Source: Symbiodinium natans (taxonomy: Eukaryota > Sar > Dinophyceae > Suessiales > Symbiodiniaceae). From it: 64,000 nt of DNA. The DNA lies in NCBI GenBank assembly GCA_905221605.1, contig CAJNDS010000281.1, positions 41,001 through 105,000 of the forward strand, given 5' to 3'. Shown in pieces: positions 20,521 through 31,433 of this stretch. The notes beneath the pieces were generated by a model that searched no databases, had not been told where the DNA came from, and saw only the letters and a list, made by a program, of their open reading frames with translations. Positions within the stretch are counted from its first letter, which is position 1. Each line of letters begins with the position of its first letter. The translations under genes and the position numbers were made by a program.

Positions 20521-21011
20521 ATCTGAAAAAGGCCCTCCTCTGCCATCAAAGCGCTTGAAATCTGGGCGGCTCGGGTGCGCACCACTCCGCTGAGGCCCAG
20601 CTCACTGCCGAGGCAAAGTGTTGGATCGTACAGTATGCCCACCTCCACTGAGAATCTTTGGAGGTGTTAGCGTGCTTTGATGCTATCCGTGTGCTGGCAT
20701 TTGGTGTGCTTAAGGCGTATAAGGTCTTGCCAAGCCACCGCTTCCTCACAGCTGGCCTCCTGGCCGAAGCGCCCCGCGTTTCGGATCTGAACGAGATGAG
20801 CGGAGATCCAACAATATCGAGAACATGCCGTTTAGGTTTAGGGTTTTAGGGTTTAGGGTTTAGGGTTTAGGATTTAGGGTTTAGGATTTAGGGCTAAGGG
20901 TTTAGGGAGCTGGGGCCCAGACTGCCACGTAGGAGCGGTAAAGCGGCCTGCAAACGAACACTGAAGAACAAACAAGTCGAGCCAATGTTCAAGAAAGCAC
21001 ATGGCTTGTAC
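20521..21011 (-). CDS. Unidentified multi-exon gene with telomeric intron
   Basis: Exon a (21011-20911) starts after TTCTAGCAG and reads VQAMCFLEHWLDLFVLQCSF, ending at CCCCA|GCTCCCTAAACCC. Exon b (about 20800-20690) reads QIRNAGRFGQEASCEEAVAW then QDLIRLKHTKCQHTDSIKAR. Exon c (about 20650-20521) reads VGILYDPTLCLGSELGLSGV then ALMAEEGLFQM, ending near the array at 20444-20519. The array at 20831-20907 lies between exons a and b. Frames are inferred from composition; no family is recognised. Confidence 0.45.
20831..20907 (+). repeat. Telomeric array (TTTAGGG)
   Basis: About ten units with TTTTAGGG and GATTTAGG variants, in an inferred minus-strand intron entered by a GC donor at 20910. Confidence 0.95.
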
Positions 21012-21693
21012 CTGCTAGAAGTTGCAGTGATCTTGAGCAATTGGCTCGGTGATGCCTGAGCATCGCACTGCTGTTGTCGGCTCGCGGGCGAAACCATTGC
21101 AATCAAAGAGAAGCCGGCGGCTGATAAAAAAACTTGCAAAACGTGACATTAACGACCATGAAAGAATGCCAAGCGTCACCCAGCCAAGTGGTTGTCGCTG
21201 CTGCGTCGCGTCGAGCAGCAGCAATCTGTGCCTGCCGGCTGCCTGACAGCAGATGCCACTGCACTTGAGCCACAAATATGCATGGCACCTCCAGCTGAAC
21301 ATGCACACGGTGGCTCCGTCCTGGCCGGGAGCTTGCCACAGAATGCAGGGAGCGCTTCTCGCAGAGTGGCGATGCCCTCGTCGCCGGCCAGCCTGATCAC
21401 GCATGGGCGGAATGCCCTGGACACGCTCTTGCCAACTGTGCTCACGCCTGCTGGTGGAAGGGGGAGGAGGAATAGCATCTCCTCAAGGGTTGCGATAGCG
21501 CACAAGGCACCCGACCCTGAACACATGCGAAGTTGCAGTGAGCACAACCCAAGTACAACCAAGTACAACCAGCCGAAGATCACCCGAGTAGGGGCATCCC
21601 TGGGCATCCTGCAGGGTTGCGCTGCTTGCCCCGCTGGCTTCCAGGACCTCCGCGGCCGCTCGCTGCGACCAAGCCGGGACTCCTCTCGCTGCT

Positions 21694-22125
21694 TTGCACT
21701 TCAAGTCCACACAGACGTCCGAAGGATTTGCTTTCCTTTGCAACGGCCAAGCAGAAGACTTAAAAATCGTGTCCTTTGGGCAGGTGTCGAGCTTCAGAGG
21801 CCATGTCTGGGATTGCATCCAGCAGCTGCAAGATGGTGAGCCGCACGCCCTGGCCTCCAGCTTTGCAAATCTATCTCTGCCAGGTGAAAGACGCAAGCTG
21901 CACTCCAAAAAGCCGAGTCTCAGGTGTAGACCCATGATGCCGCCCAAGTTCACAAGCGCGTCTTCCCGCGCAGGAAGCTCCTTCAAATTAGACCAGCACT
22001 GCATGGCTGACATAATTGGCGAAGATCTCTTGTTTGAGTCACTAGACTCACTAGATGTCAGTGGCTCTGGACAGAGCAAGAACAAGTCATGCAGCGAGCC
22101 TGACCTGCATGCTGCTGAAAGCTGA
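21694..22125 (+). CDS. Plus-strand open frame, unidentified
   Basis: The open frame ends ADIIGEDLLFESLDSLDVSG ... SCSEPDLHAAES with TGA. It is acidic and serine-rich, as expected of a real C-terminus. The opposite strand is also open for 229 codons, so strand assignment is not certain. ATG at 21694 is arbitrary. Confidence 0.35.
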   Translation: MHFKSTQTSEGFAFLCNGQAEDLKIVSFGQVSSFRGHVWDCIQQLQDGEPHALASSFANLSLPGERRKLHSKKPSLRCRPMMPPKFTSASSRAGSSFKLDQHCMADIIGEDLLFESLDSLDVSGSGQSKNKSCSEPDLHAAES

Positions 22126-22669
22126 CTTTCTCTGTGTGCCTCCATGCTGATCGCGATGCCTGACGTCAGCAAGTCCTTCCAGGGTCAGTACTCTGTCCAC
22201 AGCGATGCACGCTACTGTCTCTGCAACCGCTCGGCTCTACTGAACCCCTGGTATCCTGTATGGCATCTCGCACCTGTTGTACCGAGCTTCTTCTCCAAAT
22301 GATGGGTGGCTCCCTTTGACGAATCTCCAAAGTCGACTCCGTGAGGTCGATGGAAGACTCCACCATGTGGCAAAATGCTGTGGCCTTCCGACCAAAGGAA
22401 GCGAACAAGGACTGCACCGAGAACCTCAGAGCTCGTGACACTTGGCTCTTGGCTCTTGGCTCTCCGAGCGAAGCTCCATGACATGCAGGCTCAGACCCCG
22501 ACGATGTTCCTGGCAGCTCTGCATGTCCCAGGCCGCATTGTTCACATCCCAGTCGCGCACAGCTGAGAAGGTAGGTCACATCCAGTAGGTGAACCTCAAC
22601 ACAAGGCATGGGCATGCGTGGGCCATGATGCAACCTGGGTCGAGGGCCGAGATGGGACGATGGGCCGAG

Positions 22670-22958
22670 CTGCTGCCGTAGCGATGAGGTCCATGGCCGC
22701 AAAGAGAAGGAAGCGTTCGGGGCCCGGTTCGGCAGAGGTGTCCATGACGTCGCCCAGCTTCTTCAAGATCTCTGAGATCACCGTCAGCGTCGACTTCCGG
22801 AGGGTCAGAACCCCGAAAGTCAGGCAGGGTGTGATCTCATCCGGCTCCAGCTTGTCCTCCAAGCCATCCTGCGCCTCCACATAGAGGATGGCGGACCCCC
22901 GCGAAGTTTGAGCGGTGGCCAAGACTAGGAGAGGCCACAGCGAGAAGAGCGGCCTCAT
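22670..22958 (-). CDS. N-terminal exon of a secreted or lumenal protein
   Basis: ATG at 22958 opens MRPLFSLWPLLVLATAQTSR, a signal peptide, followed by LEPDEITPCLTFGVLTLRKS and FLLFAAMDLIATAAA. The coding quality falls after about residue 95, so a donor near 22670 is assumed. The mature part is helical; the family is not recognised. Confidence 0.5.
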
Positions 22959-23037
22959 GAGTGGCCAGATTTACATCCATCGCCTCTCGCTCTGGTTTCT
23001 GGCGGCATGGGAAGGCATTGGGGCTTTGTAGACCGGG

Positions 23038-23093
23038 GCCCTCCCGGAGGAGGGCCCTCCCAAGGAGGGCCCTCCCACAGGAGGGCCCTCCTA
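23038..23093. repeat. Tandem palindromic repeat GGAGGGCCCTCC
   Basis: Four or five copies of the perfect palindrome, spaced 13-17 bp, can fold into alternating hairpins. Confidence 0.85.
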
Positions 23094-23546
23094 ACTTCTA
23101 ATATCTGCAGCCTACTCCAGGGCTCCACAGCAGACTCGGCGCGTGAGCCCCACACTTCGCAAGAGCAGGGTCTGCTTGTAGGAGCACGACGGCCAGATAA
23201 CGTGAAGAGCCCGTCTTCTGTCGCGCATGTCATGCAGCATTTTTCTGCGGAGCCTGGCGTCATCGGGCGTCCAGACACATCAAGGCCCTTTGTACAGAAG
23301 TGGCTTACAACATCTAGTTGCAAACCACGTCAACACACAGGAATCCTTCACAAGTATCTTTGAAGTGGATCTGACACCAAGTCTTCGAGTGTGAAGTGAA
23401 ACAACAGTGAAACACCTCTGTCTGAGTGAGACATCTGTTTAGCGCCATTGCCCAGTTCTGTCTAGTCTCTCCAACATGCTCGCAGATACACCCTGCCTGC
23501 ATAAGCACCGGTCACCTAAGGGCATCCCACTCGTCTGAGGGCCAGC

Positions 23547-23735
23547 TTAGCCCTCGTCAGATGGGATGATGTCACCCAGCCAGGCAAATTCATCGCCCGC
23601 CGCGGCAGCCTGCTTCAATAACAGCCAAGACAGAAGCAAGGCAGCAATATCAGGGAGGCAACCAACAGCGCACTGCAAGCAGAAGCACCCTAGAAACAGC
23701 AGGCGCTGCTCTACAAGGCTTTCTACTGCCAGCTG
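23547..23735 (-). CDS. C-terminal exon of unidentified gene
   Basis: The acceptor GTGCTGTAG opens exactly 63 codons: QLAVESLVEQRLLFLGCFCL ... AALLLSWLLLKQ ... GDEFAWLGDIIPSDEG and TAA at 23547. A hydrophobic cysteine-containing segment (LLFLGCFCLQCAVGCL) could be membrane-associated. Confidence 0.45.
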   Translation of the reverse strand, partial: QLAVESLVEQRLLFLGCFCLQCAVGCLPDIAALLLSWLLLKQAAAAGDEFAWLGDIIPSDEG

Positions 23736-24439
23736 CTACAGCACGGAGCGCAGAAGCCGTCTTCAGAATCTGAGACGGCAGCACTCTGAGAAGGAGCAGA
23801 GGCCTAATACACCGGGCATGGGAACAAAAGCCAGAAATCAGCTCAAGACTACGTATCCTCACTGTGCCTTTCGCACACTCATGTTCAAGGAGCAGCTAAG
23901 GCTCAGTTACAGTCGAAGTGACAAAAAGGCTTCGCAGCAATACTTGTCATTCTGTTTGCACCCAAGCTGCAGGAGGATGAGCGGGCTCTTGCGGAAAGGT
24001 CTTCTGATAAAGAAGCTGCACCTTACGTGCTACACCGGCACGACAGTTGTGCTTTGCCCGAGTCCGCACTAAGATTAAATTCAACACGACGGTGCTTTTT
24101 TTCAGCGCTATGGCCCCTCGTGTGGCAGGTTGATCACCCTCGGCGCGGGCCCGAGACAACACGCGCACTTCGTGATGTTGGTTGCTCTTGATGCTTGCTG
24201 GCGATGTCTCCTGCGTTGTTTGGATGGCTGGCGCTACTGTATCCGGCTAACATATGTATGAATGCAGCAATCCTGAGTCCTCTCACTGTCTCGCTTGCTT
24301 TCTGAAGCTGCTCACAGCCGTAGCACGAGAAAGCACGGGTACCCAGTGGTTGAGCCCGGAACAACACGCTGTTGCGAAAGAAGAAGCTCCAAGACCTAGG
24401 CCGCACAGCTTTCCAGAAGGCCTCCTGCCACCTCCTCAG

Positions 24440-24622
24440 GCCTCCTCCTAAATAAATAGAGAAATAAATAAATCTCTACATACATACATACATACATACA
24501 TACATACATACATACATACATACATACATACATACACACATACATACATACATACATACATACATACATACATACATACATACATACATACATACATACA
24601 TACATACATAGATACACACATA
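24440..24622. repeat. (CATA)n tetranucleotide microsatellite
   Basis: About 33 CATA units from 24479 to 24610, with an AAATA-rich left edge. Confidence 0.97.
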
Positions 24623-24788
24623 TACAGATATTCTGCAGAATGGCTCCTGAGCTTCCCCTCCCCCCCGGTGAGTTGTTAAGTCCGCCGGCCCGCTCTCGAT
24701 CTTGGGCGCTGAGCTCGTGCACAGACCTCGAGGTTAACACCATGCCACCGGCACAACATGGCTATAATAGCACAACATCCATGCCAGT

Positions 24789-24919
24789 GGTTTCCGAAAT
24801 TCGGGGTACCCTGTTTGGGGTCCCTATTCTCAGGAAAAAACCCTACTATTTGGGGTTTCTATCTTCCAGGTCCCCTTATTTTCCTAAACCCCCCCCCCCA
24901 AAGGAACACCCGAAACTCA
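24789..24919. mobile_element. Introner-like element, GGTTTCCGAAA family
   Basis: The left end GGTTTCCGAAATTCGGGGTA matches the ends of the element at 52245-52338 and the right end of the 38683-38784 element. The right end here is blurred by a C run. Confidence 0.45.
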
Positions 24920-24992
24920 GGGTTTAGGGTTTAGGGTTTAGGGTTTAGGGTCTAGGGTTTAGGGCTTAGGGCTTAGGGTTTAGGGTTTAGGG
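24920..24992 (+). repeat. Telomeric array (TTTAGGG)
   Basis: About ten units with GCTTAGGG and TCTAGGG variants. Confidence 0.95.
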
Positions 24993-25421
24993 TATCTCTG
25001 AGGACCGCGGCACAGACGCCAAGGGCGGGCTGGAGCTGCCTGGGACGCTGGCATCCTGCAGCTCTCAGCGCACGGTCTCGGCTTCCCAGCCTTCAAGGTA
25101 ACCTCCTATTTCTGGCGGGTTCTTATAGCAGGGAAGGAGGGGGATGAGGTACCCTATATATAGTCCCTTAAAAGGGTATATATAGGGCAAGAATTATTCC
25201 CTGCCTAAGGAACTGGGGGGATTTGGCCTGTCCTTGCCCTCCGCCTGCATCTGCGTCCTCAGCCCGCGTGGGACGAATATGCTCGGAAGGCAAACAAGGG
25301 CAAAGGGTACATCAACTGAGAACCCAGCCGGAGAACCTCTGCCTGCAAAGTCTCTGTTCTTGCAGCTTGCTGCTTCAGGCTGCCCCTACCCGCCACCCCA
25401 CCCCCCCTACCCCCCCAATAC

Positions 25422-25760
25422 ATTGCACGCCTTCACATCATCCAGGCTTTGTCGGAGCAGGACCTCCAACTCTGTCCTCTGCTGCAGCATGTCTGCCTGG
25501 CCGGGGCGCGTGGACTTCTGGACGCTTTGGGGGATCTGAACCCATTCGGCCCCTTCTCGAAATCCTGGTCCTTTTTGGGGTTACTCTCCTAAGGCGGCCC
25601 CTAATAGTTAAGGTACCCAAACAAGGACCCTAATTCAGAGAAGTGCTCCATGATTTCAAAAAACGACTCCACACACTCCAACGTCATCCCTCGCCTGCTG
25701 TTGCTTCAGTGCCACGACCGTCCGCCGCTCCTCGTAGCTGCAGAACGGGATGCCACGTAT
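25422..25760 (-). CDS. Coiled-coil exons of unidentified gene
   Basis: Exon 25535-25422 is 38 codons between TTCAG| and AAT|GTATTG: IPQSVQKSTRPGQADMLQQR then TELEVLLRQSLDDVKACN. Upstream, about 25760-25625, reads IPFCSYEERRTVVALKQQQA and MTLECVESFFEIMEHFSEL. The intron between (25536-25625) looks like a short TIR-type element. The helical, charged character suggests a cytoskeletal or scaffold protein, which is inference. Confidence 0.5.
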
Positions 25761-25835
25761 GCGCAAAGCGTGTGTGAACAACCATGTTAGACGGTCAGAG
25801 TAGTACTAAAGTAATGGTGAGATACCTAGGGCACC

Positions 25836-26048
25836 TCAGGCACAGACAGCGTCCACCATGCGCTTCAGTTTGAGAGCTGCTTCCCTTAAAGCTACCTGGC
25901 CAGGCGCCGCGATGAAAAAATTCGATTTCCTCGCGGCCTCGGCTCCCTTGTGCACATCATCGAGCCTCCCGTTCATACTGCTTGTTATGCCTCCAGAAGG
26001 GTACAGACTGATGAAATTTGGTCGGGTCTGCAGTGCCTGCAGTCTACA
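25836..26048 (-). CDS. C-terminal exon of unidentified gene
   Basis: The frame RLQALQTRPNFISLYPSGGI then NGRLDDVHKGAEAARKSNFF ... ALKLKRMVDAVCA ends with a stop at 25836. It is alanine/lysine-rich and helical at the end. Confidence 0.4.
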   Translation of the reverse strand, partial: CRLQALQTRPNFISLYPSGGITSSMNGRLDDVHKGAEAARKSNFFIAAPGQVALREAALKLKRMVDAVCA

Positions 26049-26059
26049 GACACCCTTGT

Positions 26060-26830
26060 AGGCTGCCGGCGTCTGCTGGAGCCTTGCTTGGTCTATCTGC
26101 TTTTGCGAGAAGCTCCGCCTCAAGCATCATCTTTTTGTGTCTGCAACATGCATGAACTCTTTAAGTCCCAACAGCCCTCCTCAAAGGGCGCAATGGCTCT
26201 GCACATGTACATGTGTGTAGGGCAAAACAAGGACTTGATTCGCACGCGCATGAGGTACCTGAGTACCCCCCATGCATCTCCCTCCCTTAAGGTCCCTCTA
26301 AGCACAACTGGCAATCCCACATGCCCACAGTCAATCACGGCGATGGAAGAACAAATTCCTAAACCCCAAAGCCTAAATCGAGGAGTCAATGCTATGCTGA
26401 TCGCATGGCGTACTGCGCAACATGGTTCGGACGGCGTGTTGGCTTTTAGACGGCTTGGTCTCCCAAGTCGCGACGTGCCACCTGTGCCTAATGACAATCA
26501 CAAGTTTATGCAGAGTCACGCCCCTACTTGCAAAAAATGAATGGATGAATGGTTCGTATGAATCAAGCAACCATCGCCGGAAACCTCAGCATTTGAGATT
26601 GCCCTCAAGGTCTGAACCTGTGGGGGGTCCACCAAAATAAGGGACACTCAACATATAGACGCCCCAAAAATCGTAGCAAGATCCCTTACAGTAGAAGAAT
26701 CCCCGATAAGGCTACCCCGAAGAAGGTCGAGAAAAAAAAACACAAAAAGAAGCTCTCGGCCTGCTGGGCTTCGGCTCGGCCTCCTTGGCTTCGGGCACTT
26801 CCGCCTGGGGCGACACAGAAGGGAAAGAAG
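26060..26830. other. No supported gene
   Basis: Only overlapping short frames. A possible degenerate introner lies near 26625-26695 (GGGTCC ... GGCTACCCC). Confidence 0.3.
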
Positions 26831-26835
26831 CTGAA

Positions 26836-26899
26836 CTTTAGGGTTTAGGGTTTAGGGTTTAGGGTTTAGGGTTTGGGGTTTGGGGTTTGGGGTTTAGGG
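26836..26899 (+). repeat. Telomeric array (TTTAGGG then TTTGGGG)
   Basis: About nine units; the last three are TTTGGGG. Confidence 0.95.
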
Positions 26900-26959
26900 T
26901 AGAGGGACATGGATACAAGAAATCTGAGACAGAAGCTGCGCCACGCTACGGTACTGGCT

Positions 26960-27560
26960 TTTGGTAGGCGCTGCGGCGCTTCGCTGAACTTTAGGGCGCC
27001 GGCTGACTTGCCCGCAGCCTGCTTCAGAGCTTGGACCTCCTTCCTGGCATGCTTTGCATTTCGGATGTAGCTGTTCATTCGAACTTGCAGTGCGCCTACC
27101 GCAGCAACAGTTGTCAAGTTGAGTGGCGCAAGGGATGCAAGTTGACCGGTACAAGGACTCTTTGCAACAGCAACAGCACTCTGCAGTGCTTGGCATGCGC
27201 ATGCACCCATCTCCTGGAAAGGACGAGCTCACGAAGCAGTGCTTGGCGGTCGTCCTCGCGAGTCCTCAGCTTCTCCTGCAGCCTCAGATGGCGATCCCAG
27301 GCGATGTCGCTGTACAGCTCTAAGCACAGCAAAACACAGCAACACGCAGCAGCCGGAAGCAGAGAACTCGAGGAGCGGACTTCTGGTTCTCAGCTGTCAG
27401 TTGCTGGTTCTTCTTGTCAAAGGTCTGAGCCAACTCCTGGCGGCTCAATCTTCAGAGGCCATGCCCAGCCGTGGAGTCATCGGATCTCCCTCCTGCGTCT
27501 TGTGCAACTCGGCAACCTCAGCAGCCCAAAGAAGCAAAAAATGGCAAAAAACACCCGCAA
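26960..27560 (-). CDS. Coiled-coil protein, several exons
   Basis: Reading downstream: VAELHKTQE near 27520; SRQELAQTFDKKNQQLTAEN near 27380-27450; ELYSDIAWDRHLRLQEKLRT then REDDRQALLRELVLSR at about 27330-27222; and RMNSYIRNAKHARKEVQALK then QAAGKSAGALKFSEAPQ at about 27100-26970. The heptad-like charged helices predict a long coiled coil. The exon joins were not all phase-checked. Confidence 0.45.
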
Positions 27561-28118
27561 AGAGGGAGGGAGAGAAAGAGAGAGAGAGGTAGAGAGGTAG
27601 AGACAGTTTTACAATCTGATCATGGTGAGGACTGGGCCACCCTTCGATGGTGTGCTTGCTGCCTCGGTCAAAAACACGACGGCTTGTGCATCTCCATCCT
27701 GGCCTAACGTGACCCTACAGCACCCAAACTCACAGCAGGCGTCCCTATTAACGATTGCCTTTCGGCTCTGCATAGTAGACACTTTTTACAGCCGACGTGG
27801 TGCACTGCCTTGAGTGGGCATCCCTACGAATCGCACCCTTCACCCCCCCCCCCCCCGACTCTATGGAGGCTTTGTTGCGGGCCAGAGGCGATCATGGCGT
27901 TGCAACTCAAACCGCTCTCAACCTCCAGGCCCCGGGCTCTGTGGAGTGTTCGCCTTTGCGGCTGCGCTGCGCCTCCAGATCCTCGAGGCGCACGCGACAT
28001 GATGGGAAGGAGAATTCCAAGCCAAAGGCATGACAGAGCATCTCAAACAGCTCTGCTCCAGGCTGTTCAGTGAGAAGTCGATGTGGGTGGGCATCGGAGC
28101 TAGGTGCGAAAGTTAGGT

Positions 28119-28649
28119 TCATCCCTCGCAGGCCTTGGAGACCTCCTGCAGCCTAGCTCTGAAGGCACGCATCAAGTCTTTCTCCTGGTCCTGCCCGCTC
28201 CGCTTGCTTTGACTCTTTCGCGCATCGATTTCGGTGCGCCTGGAGGATCTTTGCCGTATTGGTTTGGATGCACTCCAGCCCTGTGATTACCTCGACAGGA
28301 CCCAATTCTCGGATTGGCAGCGCGCGCACATCCGCTCCAGCTCAAGCCGCATCGCCTGAGGGGCCGACACTTCTGTGCATGTTGCCAATGGCTTCCATCC
28401 GCTTGCCTTAGCAACCCGAATTCATCCTCACATGTGTCGGTGGCGCCAACTGCAGTTTTTTCACATCTTCTTTCCAAAGCCAGACTGCGGGGGCTGTGAG
28501 GTTTCAGGAGGTTTCAGGCCTCGGGGGATGACCAAAAAAAGGAACCCCCGAGAGGACTCCGAGGGCCCACGAGAGGCCGAGCTGCTGTGCTCGTCATTCT
28601 CGGCGCCCTCGAGGAGGCGCTTCTCCAGCGCCTCGATCTTGTTCCTTGG
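28119..28649 (-). CDS. Coiled-coil gene, 3' end
   Basis: An exon starts at 28649 after TTATCTTTTAG: PRNKIEALEKRLLEGAENDE then SSSASRGPSESS. Downstream are MRLELERMCARCQSENWVLS, ending at a GTAATC donor, then CIQTNTAKILQAHRNRCAKE, and the last exon DQEKDLMRAFRARLQEVSKA with CEG and TGA at 28119-28121. The array at 28687-28720 lies just upstream, in the preceding intron. Confidence 0.5.
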
Positions 28650-28686
28650 CTAAAAGATAAGCTTTTCGAGGGTACTCTCATGCCCA

Positions 28687-28720
28687 AAACCCAAAACCCT
28701 AAACCCTAAACCCTAAATCC
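28687..28720 (-). repeat. Short telomeric array (CCCTAAA)
   Basis: Four or five units starting with CCAAAACCCAAAACC. Confidence 0.9.
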
Positions 28721-29214
28721 ACAGGATCCTTTTTGGAGCGTGGGCAGCACCTTCACTTTGTATGCAGGGCTTTAGGACAACAAGGCCCGCCTGCAGAGGT
28801 TCTTGAAGCTTGCTGGCATGAAGAGTCATTACCAGCACCATCATTCTCATCAAGCAGATCGCGCATCACATGTACGTCGTGCGAATCCTGGTTTCGCTTG
28901 CGGTTCAAAAGCTTCCGCTTACAGCGGTGCGACGGCTGCAGCGTGCTGTGAAATACCAAGCCTGACAGTCAGATCGTATTATTGTTGTTATTGCTACCAT
29001 CTCATTATTATTATGATTATTCTTATTAGCAAAAGACCGACTGAAAGCCACCAAGTCACATGGTCGCCTTCTCGCGCTTGACCTGGCAGCGTCTCACGTG
29101 ACTTCTACACCTGCGAATTCGATGATCCAGGCAGAAAGAGCATCACGGTCCCAACCAGGCAGGGAAGGCAAAGGAAGCAACTCGGTGCTTGTACCTTAAA
29201 GCAAACAACCTCAA

Positions 29215-29430
29215 TTACTCTTCCGAGGGCACAAGAGCGGAGAGTTTCGACCTTGCCCGACAAATCGCTGCAGGGCTGGAAGAAACCTTCTCGGAGCCTG
29301 GCTGGTCCTCCAGCGTTCGGTTCTTATTCCTTTCCTCATCCAGCATCTTCTGAAGCTCCTGGCAGTTCATGTCAGGCAGCTGAGTGTTCCTTGGCTTGGC
29401 TTCGGCTTCGGGCCACAGGCTGCTGCCGCA
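29215..29430 (-). CDS. C-terminal coiled-coil exon
   Basis: After GAACACTCAG the frame LPDMNCQELQKMLDEERNKN continues to RARSKLSALVPSEE and stops at 29215. It is helical and charged. Confidence 0.45.
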   Translation of the reverse strand, partial: CGSSLWPEAEAKPRNTQLPDMNCQELQKMLDEERNKNRTLEDQPGSEKVSSSPAAICRARSKLSALVPSEE

Positions 29431-29750
29431 TCTGCAAGACTGTGCAACTTGAGTTCTACACACACCTGCTTGGTCATGCCCTTCTGATTCAGGCTACTGA
29501 TGCCCCCCCTACCGCCGCTGCTGTTCGACTGGCTTTGCCAATGGCCATGCAATTAACACCAATACAGTGATCATGACCTTGCAAAGCAAAGCGAGGGCTG
29601 TGGCCAAGTTTCATCACGGAGCGCATAAGGCGTCAGCTCCCAGGAAAGGTCTGGACAGTACTGACAACACGTCGTCTTTTGGGCCTTCCTCGTCACCTTC
29701 AGTGACGGAAGATATTGAAAAAAGACGCAGCGTCCACATCTAAGCTGCGC

Positions 29751-29830
29751 CGGCCACTTTGTGGCCGTCGCATCCTCTATGCGCTCAGAGCGCCACTTTG
29801 TGGCAGTCGCATCCTCTAGGCGCTCACAGT
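29751..29830. repeat. Tandem duplication of about 40 bp
   Basis: Two copies of GCCACTTTGTGGC plus GTCGCATCCTCTA plus GCGCTCA with three differences, just downstream of the exon at 29821-29881. Confidence 0.85.
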
Positions 29831-30145
29831 GATGGTCTGTCCCGGAGACACCCCTTCTGGAACCACAATTTCAAGCGTGTCCTCATGCACAGCGCAGCTT
29901 CGTGACCGACATGGAAGTGAAGAAGACCGGCAGAAAAAGGGAACCAAAGGAGGCCTCATAGGGTTTAGGGTTTAGGGTTTAGGGTTTAGGGTTTAGGGTT
30001 TAGGGTTTAGGGTTTAGGGTTTAGGGTTTAGGGTTTAGGGTTTAGGGTTTAGGGTTTAGGGTTCTGCTCAGTGGAGCCAAGCTTCACCCCAAGGTGCCTT
30101 CGCCTGAATCCGGGCTCCGGGCTCCACGCCCTCCGGAATCTGGAC
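29821..30145 (-). CDS. Protein with repeated 'PEGV' modules (two exons)
   Basis: Exon 1 (30145 to about 30085) follows TTTGCATTCAG and reads VQIPEGVEPGARIQAKAPWG. Exon 2 (29881 to about 29821) follows TGCATGAG and reads DTLEIVVPEGVSPGQTITVS. Both carry the pattern V-x-x-P-E-G-V-x-P-G-x-x-I/F. This is a repeated short beta module of protist proteins that I know only as a pattern, not by a function. The intron between them contains the TTTAGGG array at 29961-30063. Confidence 0.5.
29961..30063 (+). repeat. Perfect telomeric array (TTTAGGG)
   Basis: Fourteen to fifteen perfect units, in an intron of the PEGV-module gene (CCCTAAA on the coding strand). Confidence 0.97.
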
Positions 30146-30206
30146 CTGAATGCAAATGCACAACAAAGGTGCCTCAAGCAATTTCTGCGCCAGATGGCAT
30201 ATACAA

Positions 30207-30344
30207 CCCTAAACCCTAAACCCTAAACCCTAAACCCTAAACCCTAAACCCTAAACCCTAAACCCTAAACCCTAAACCCTAAACCCTAAACCCTAAACCC
30301 TAAACCCTAAACCCTAAACCCTAAACCCTAAACCCTAACCCTAG
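30207..30344 (-). repeat. Perfect telomeric array (CCCTAAA)
   Basis: Nineteen nearly perfect units, facing the array at 29961-30063 across 143 bp. Confidence 0.97.
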
Positions 30345-30535
30345 ACGCATCATAAAGGGTAGAGAAGTGGATCGGCTTGATCCGAGTTGTACCCATTTTT
30401 TCTGGCAAATTCCGCCTTCTAGCCGTTTGGAAACTTGGGGATGGTGAACACCGTACACTTGGGCCTTCGGTTAGAGTCGCTGACTTGAGGCTTGTTATGG
30501 ATGGTTAGAATCGCTGACTGCCGGCTTGTCACTTA

Positions 30536-30610
30536 CCCTAAACCCTAAACCCTAAACCCTAAACCCTAAACCCTAAACCCTAAACCCTAAACCTAAACCC
30601 TAAACCCTAA
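30536..30610 (-). repeat. Telomeric array (CCCTAAA)
   Basis: Ten units, one shortened to CCTAAA. Confidence 0.96.
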
Positions 30611-30619
30611 GAACCCAGG

Positions 30620-31433
30620 CCAAGAGCCCTGGCTGTTCTTCAACGGTTTTCTCATGGGATCGTGTTGCTTACTTACTGGATCTGATGCATTTCTCAACAA
30701 TCAGCGACAGATCCTCAGATGCGTTTCAAGGGAGCACACAGGGAACCCTAAAGGCAACCGGCAAATCTACTTCGGCCTCCGCACATCGGGCACTCGTCTC
30801 TTCTGCAACCCTCTGTGCAGTTCTGGAGGGCAGTTCTGACGTGAGTTTTTCGAGCCGCCGTTTGAGTCTTTTGACCGCCTGGTACCTCCTCCCACCAGGA
30901 ATCTAGTGCATACCCGCAGCCACTCAGTAGCAACATGTAGCAACTTTGTCCAACAAATCTCGCAGTCTTGCGATGCACAGGGGCTGCGTCGAACGTGCAT
31001 TGGGCAGAGTGATGTTCAGGTGATTGACAATGTTGGATACTTGCCATGGTCTGCAACCAACTGCACTAGCAAACGGTCTAAAAGCATGTGCGTGAATGTT
31101 GAGGCACCCACCTGCATCGTTCGAGCCCCCCCCGGAGAAGCCGGCATAGTCTGGCGCAGGCGGGAGTTGGAAGGGAAAACCACAAAACGGGGGAAGGGGG
31201 AGGGAAGAGCCTGCTGGCGTGAGCAGCCAAACATGCCAGGCGTTCGTGCTGCGAGGGCGCATACGATGACGGCGCCGGTGCTGGCGCCGGCTTTGTCGGC
31301 GGTGGACCATCCTTGTACTCTCGGCGATAAAACGCCACGTACCTTCGAGCATTTTCGAGCCAAAGTGAGGCAAATTACCATAAACCCAGGCTCTGACTGT
31401 AGGCCCTTCATCCACTCAGCTTCAGCATACATA
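30620..31433. other. Unresolved coding potential
   Basis: All three minus frames are open over 31016-31430. The most protein-like is YKDGPPPTKPAPAPAPSSYA near 31250-31320. No exon could be placed with confidence. Confidence 0.3.

Noticed and set aside
21192-22172. Overlapping 215- and 229-codon frames on opposite strands
   Set aside because: Neither has recognisable motifs along its length; only the 21694-22125 plus frame was kept as a weak candidate.
24396-24743. Open frame with (YVCM)n repeats
   Set aside because: Translation of a (CATA)n microsatellite.
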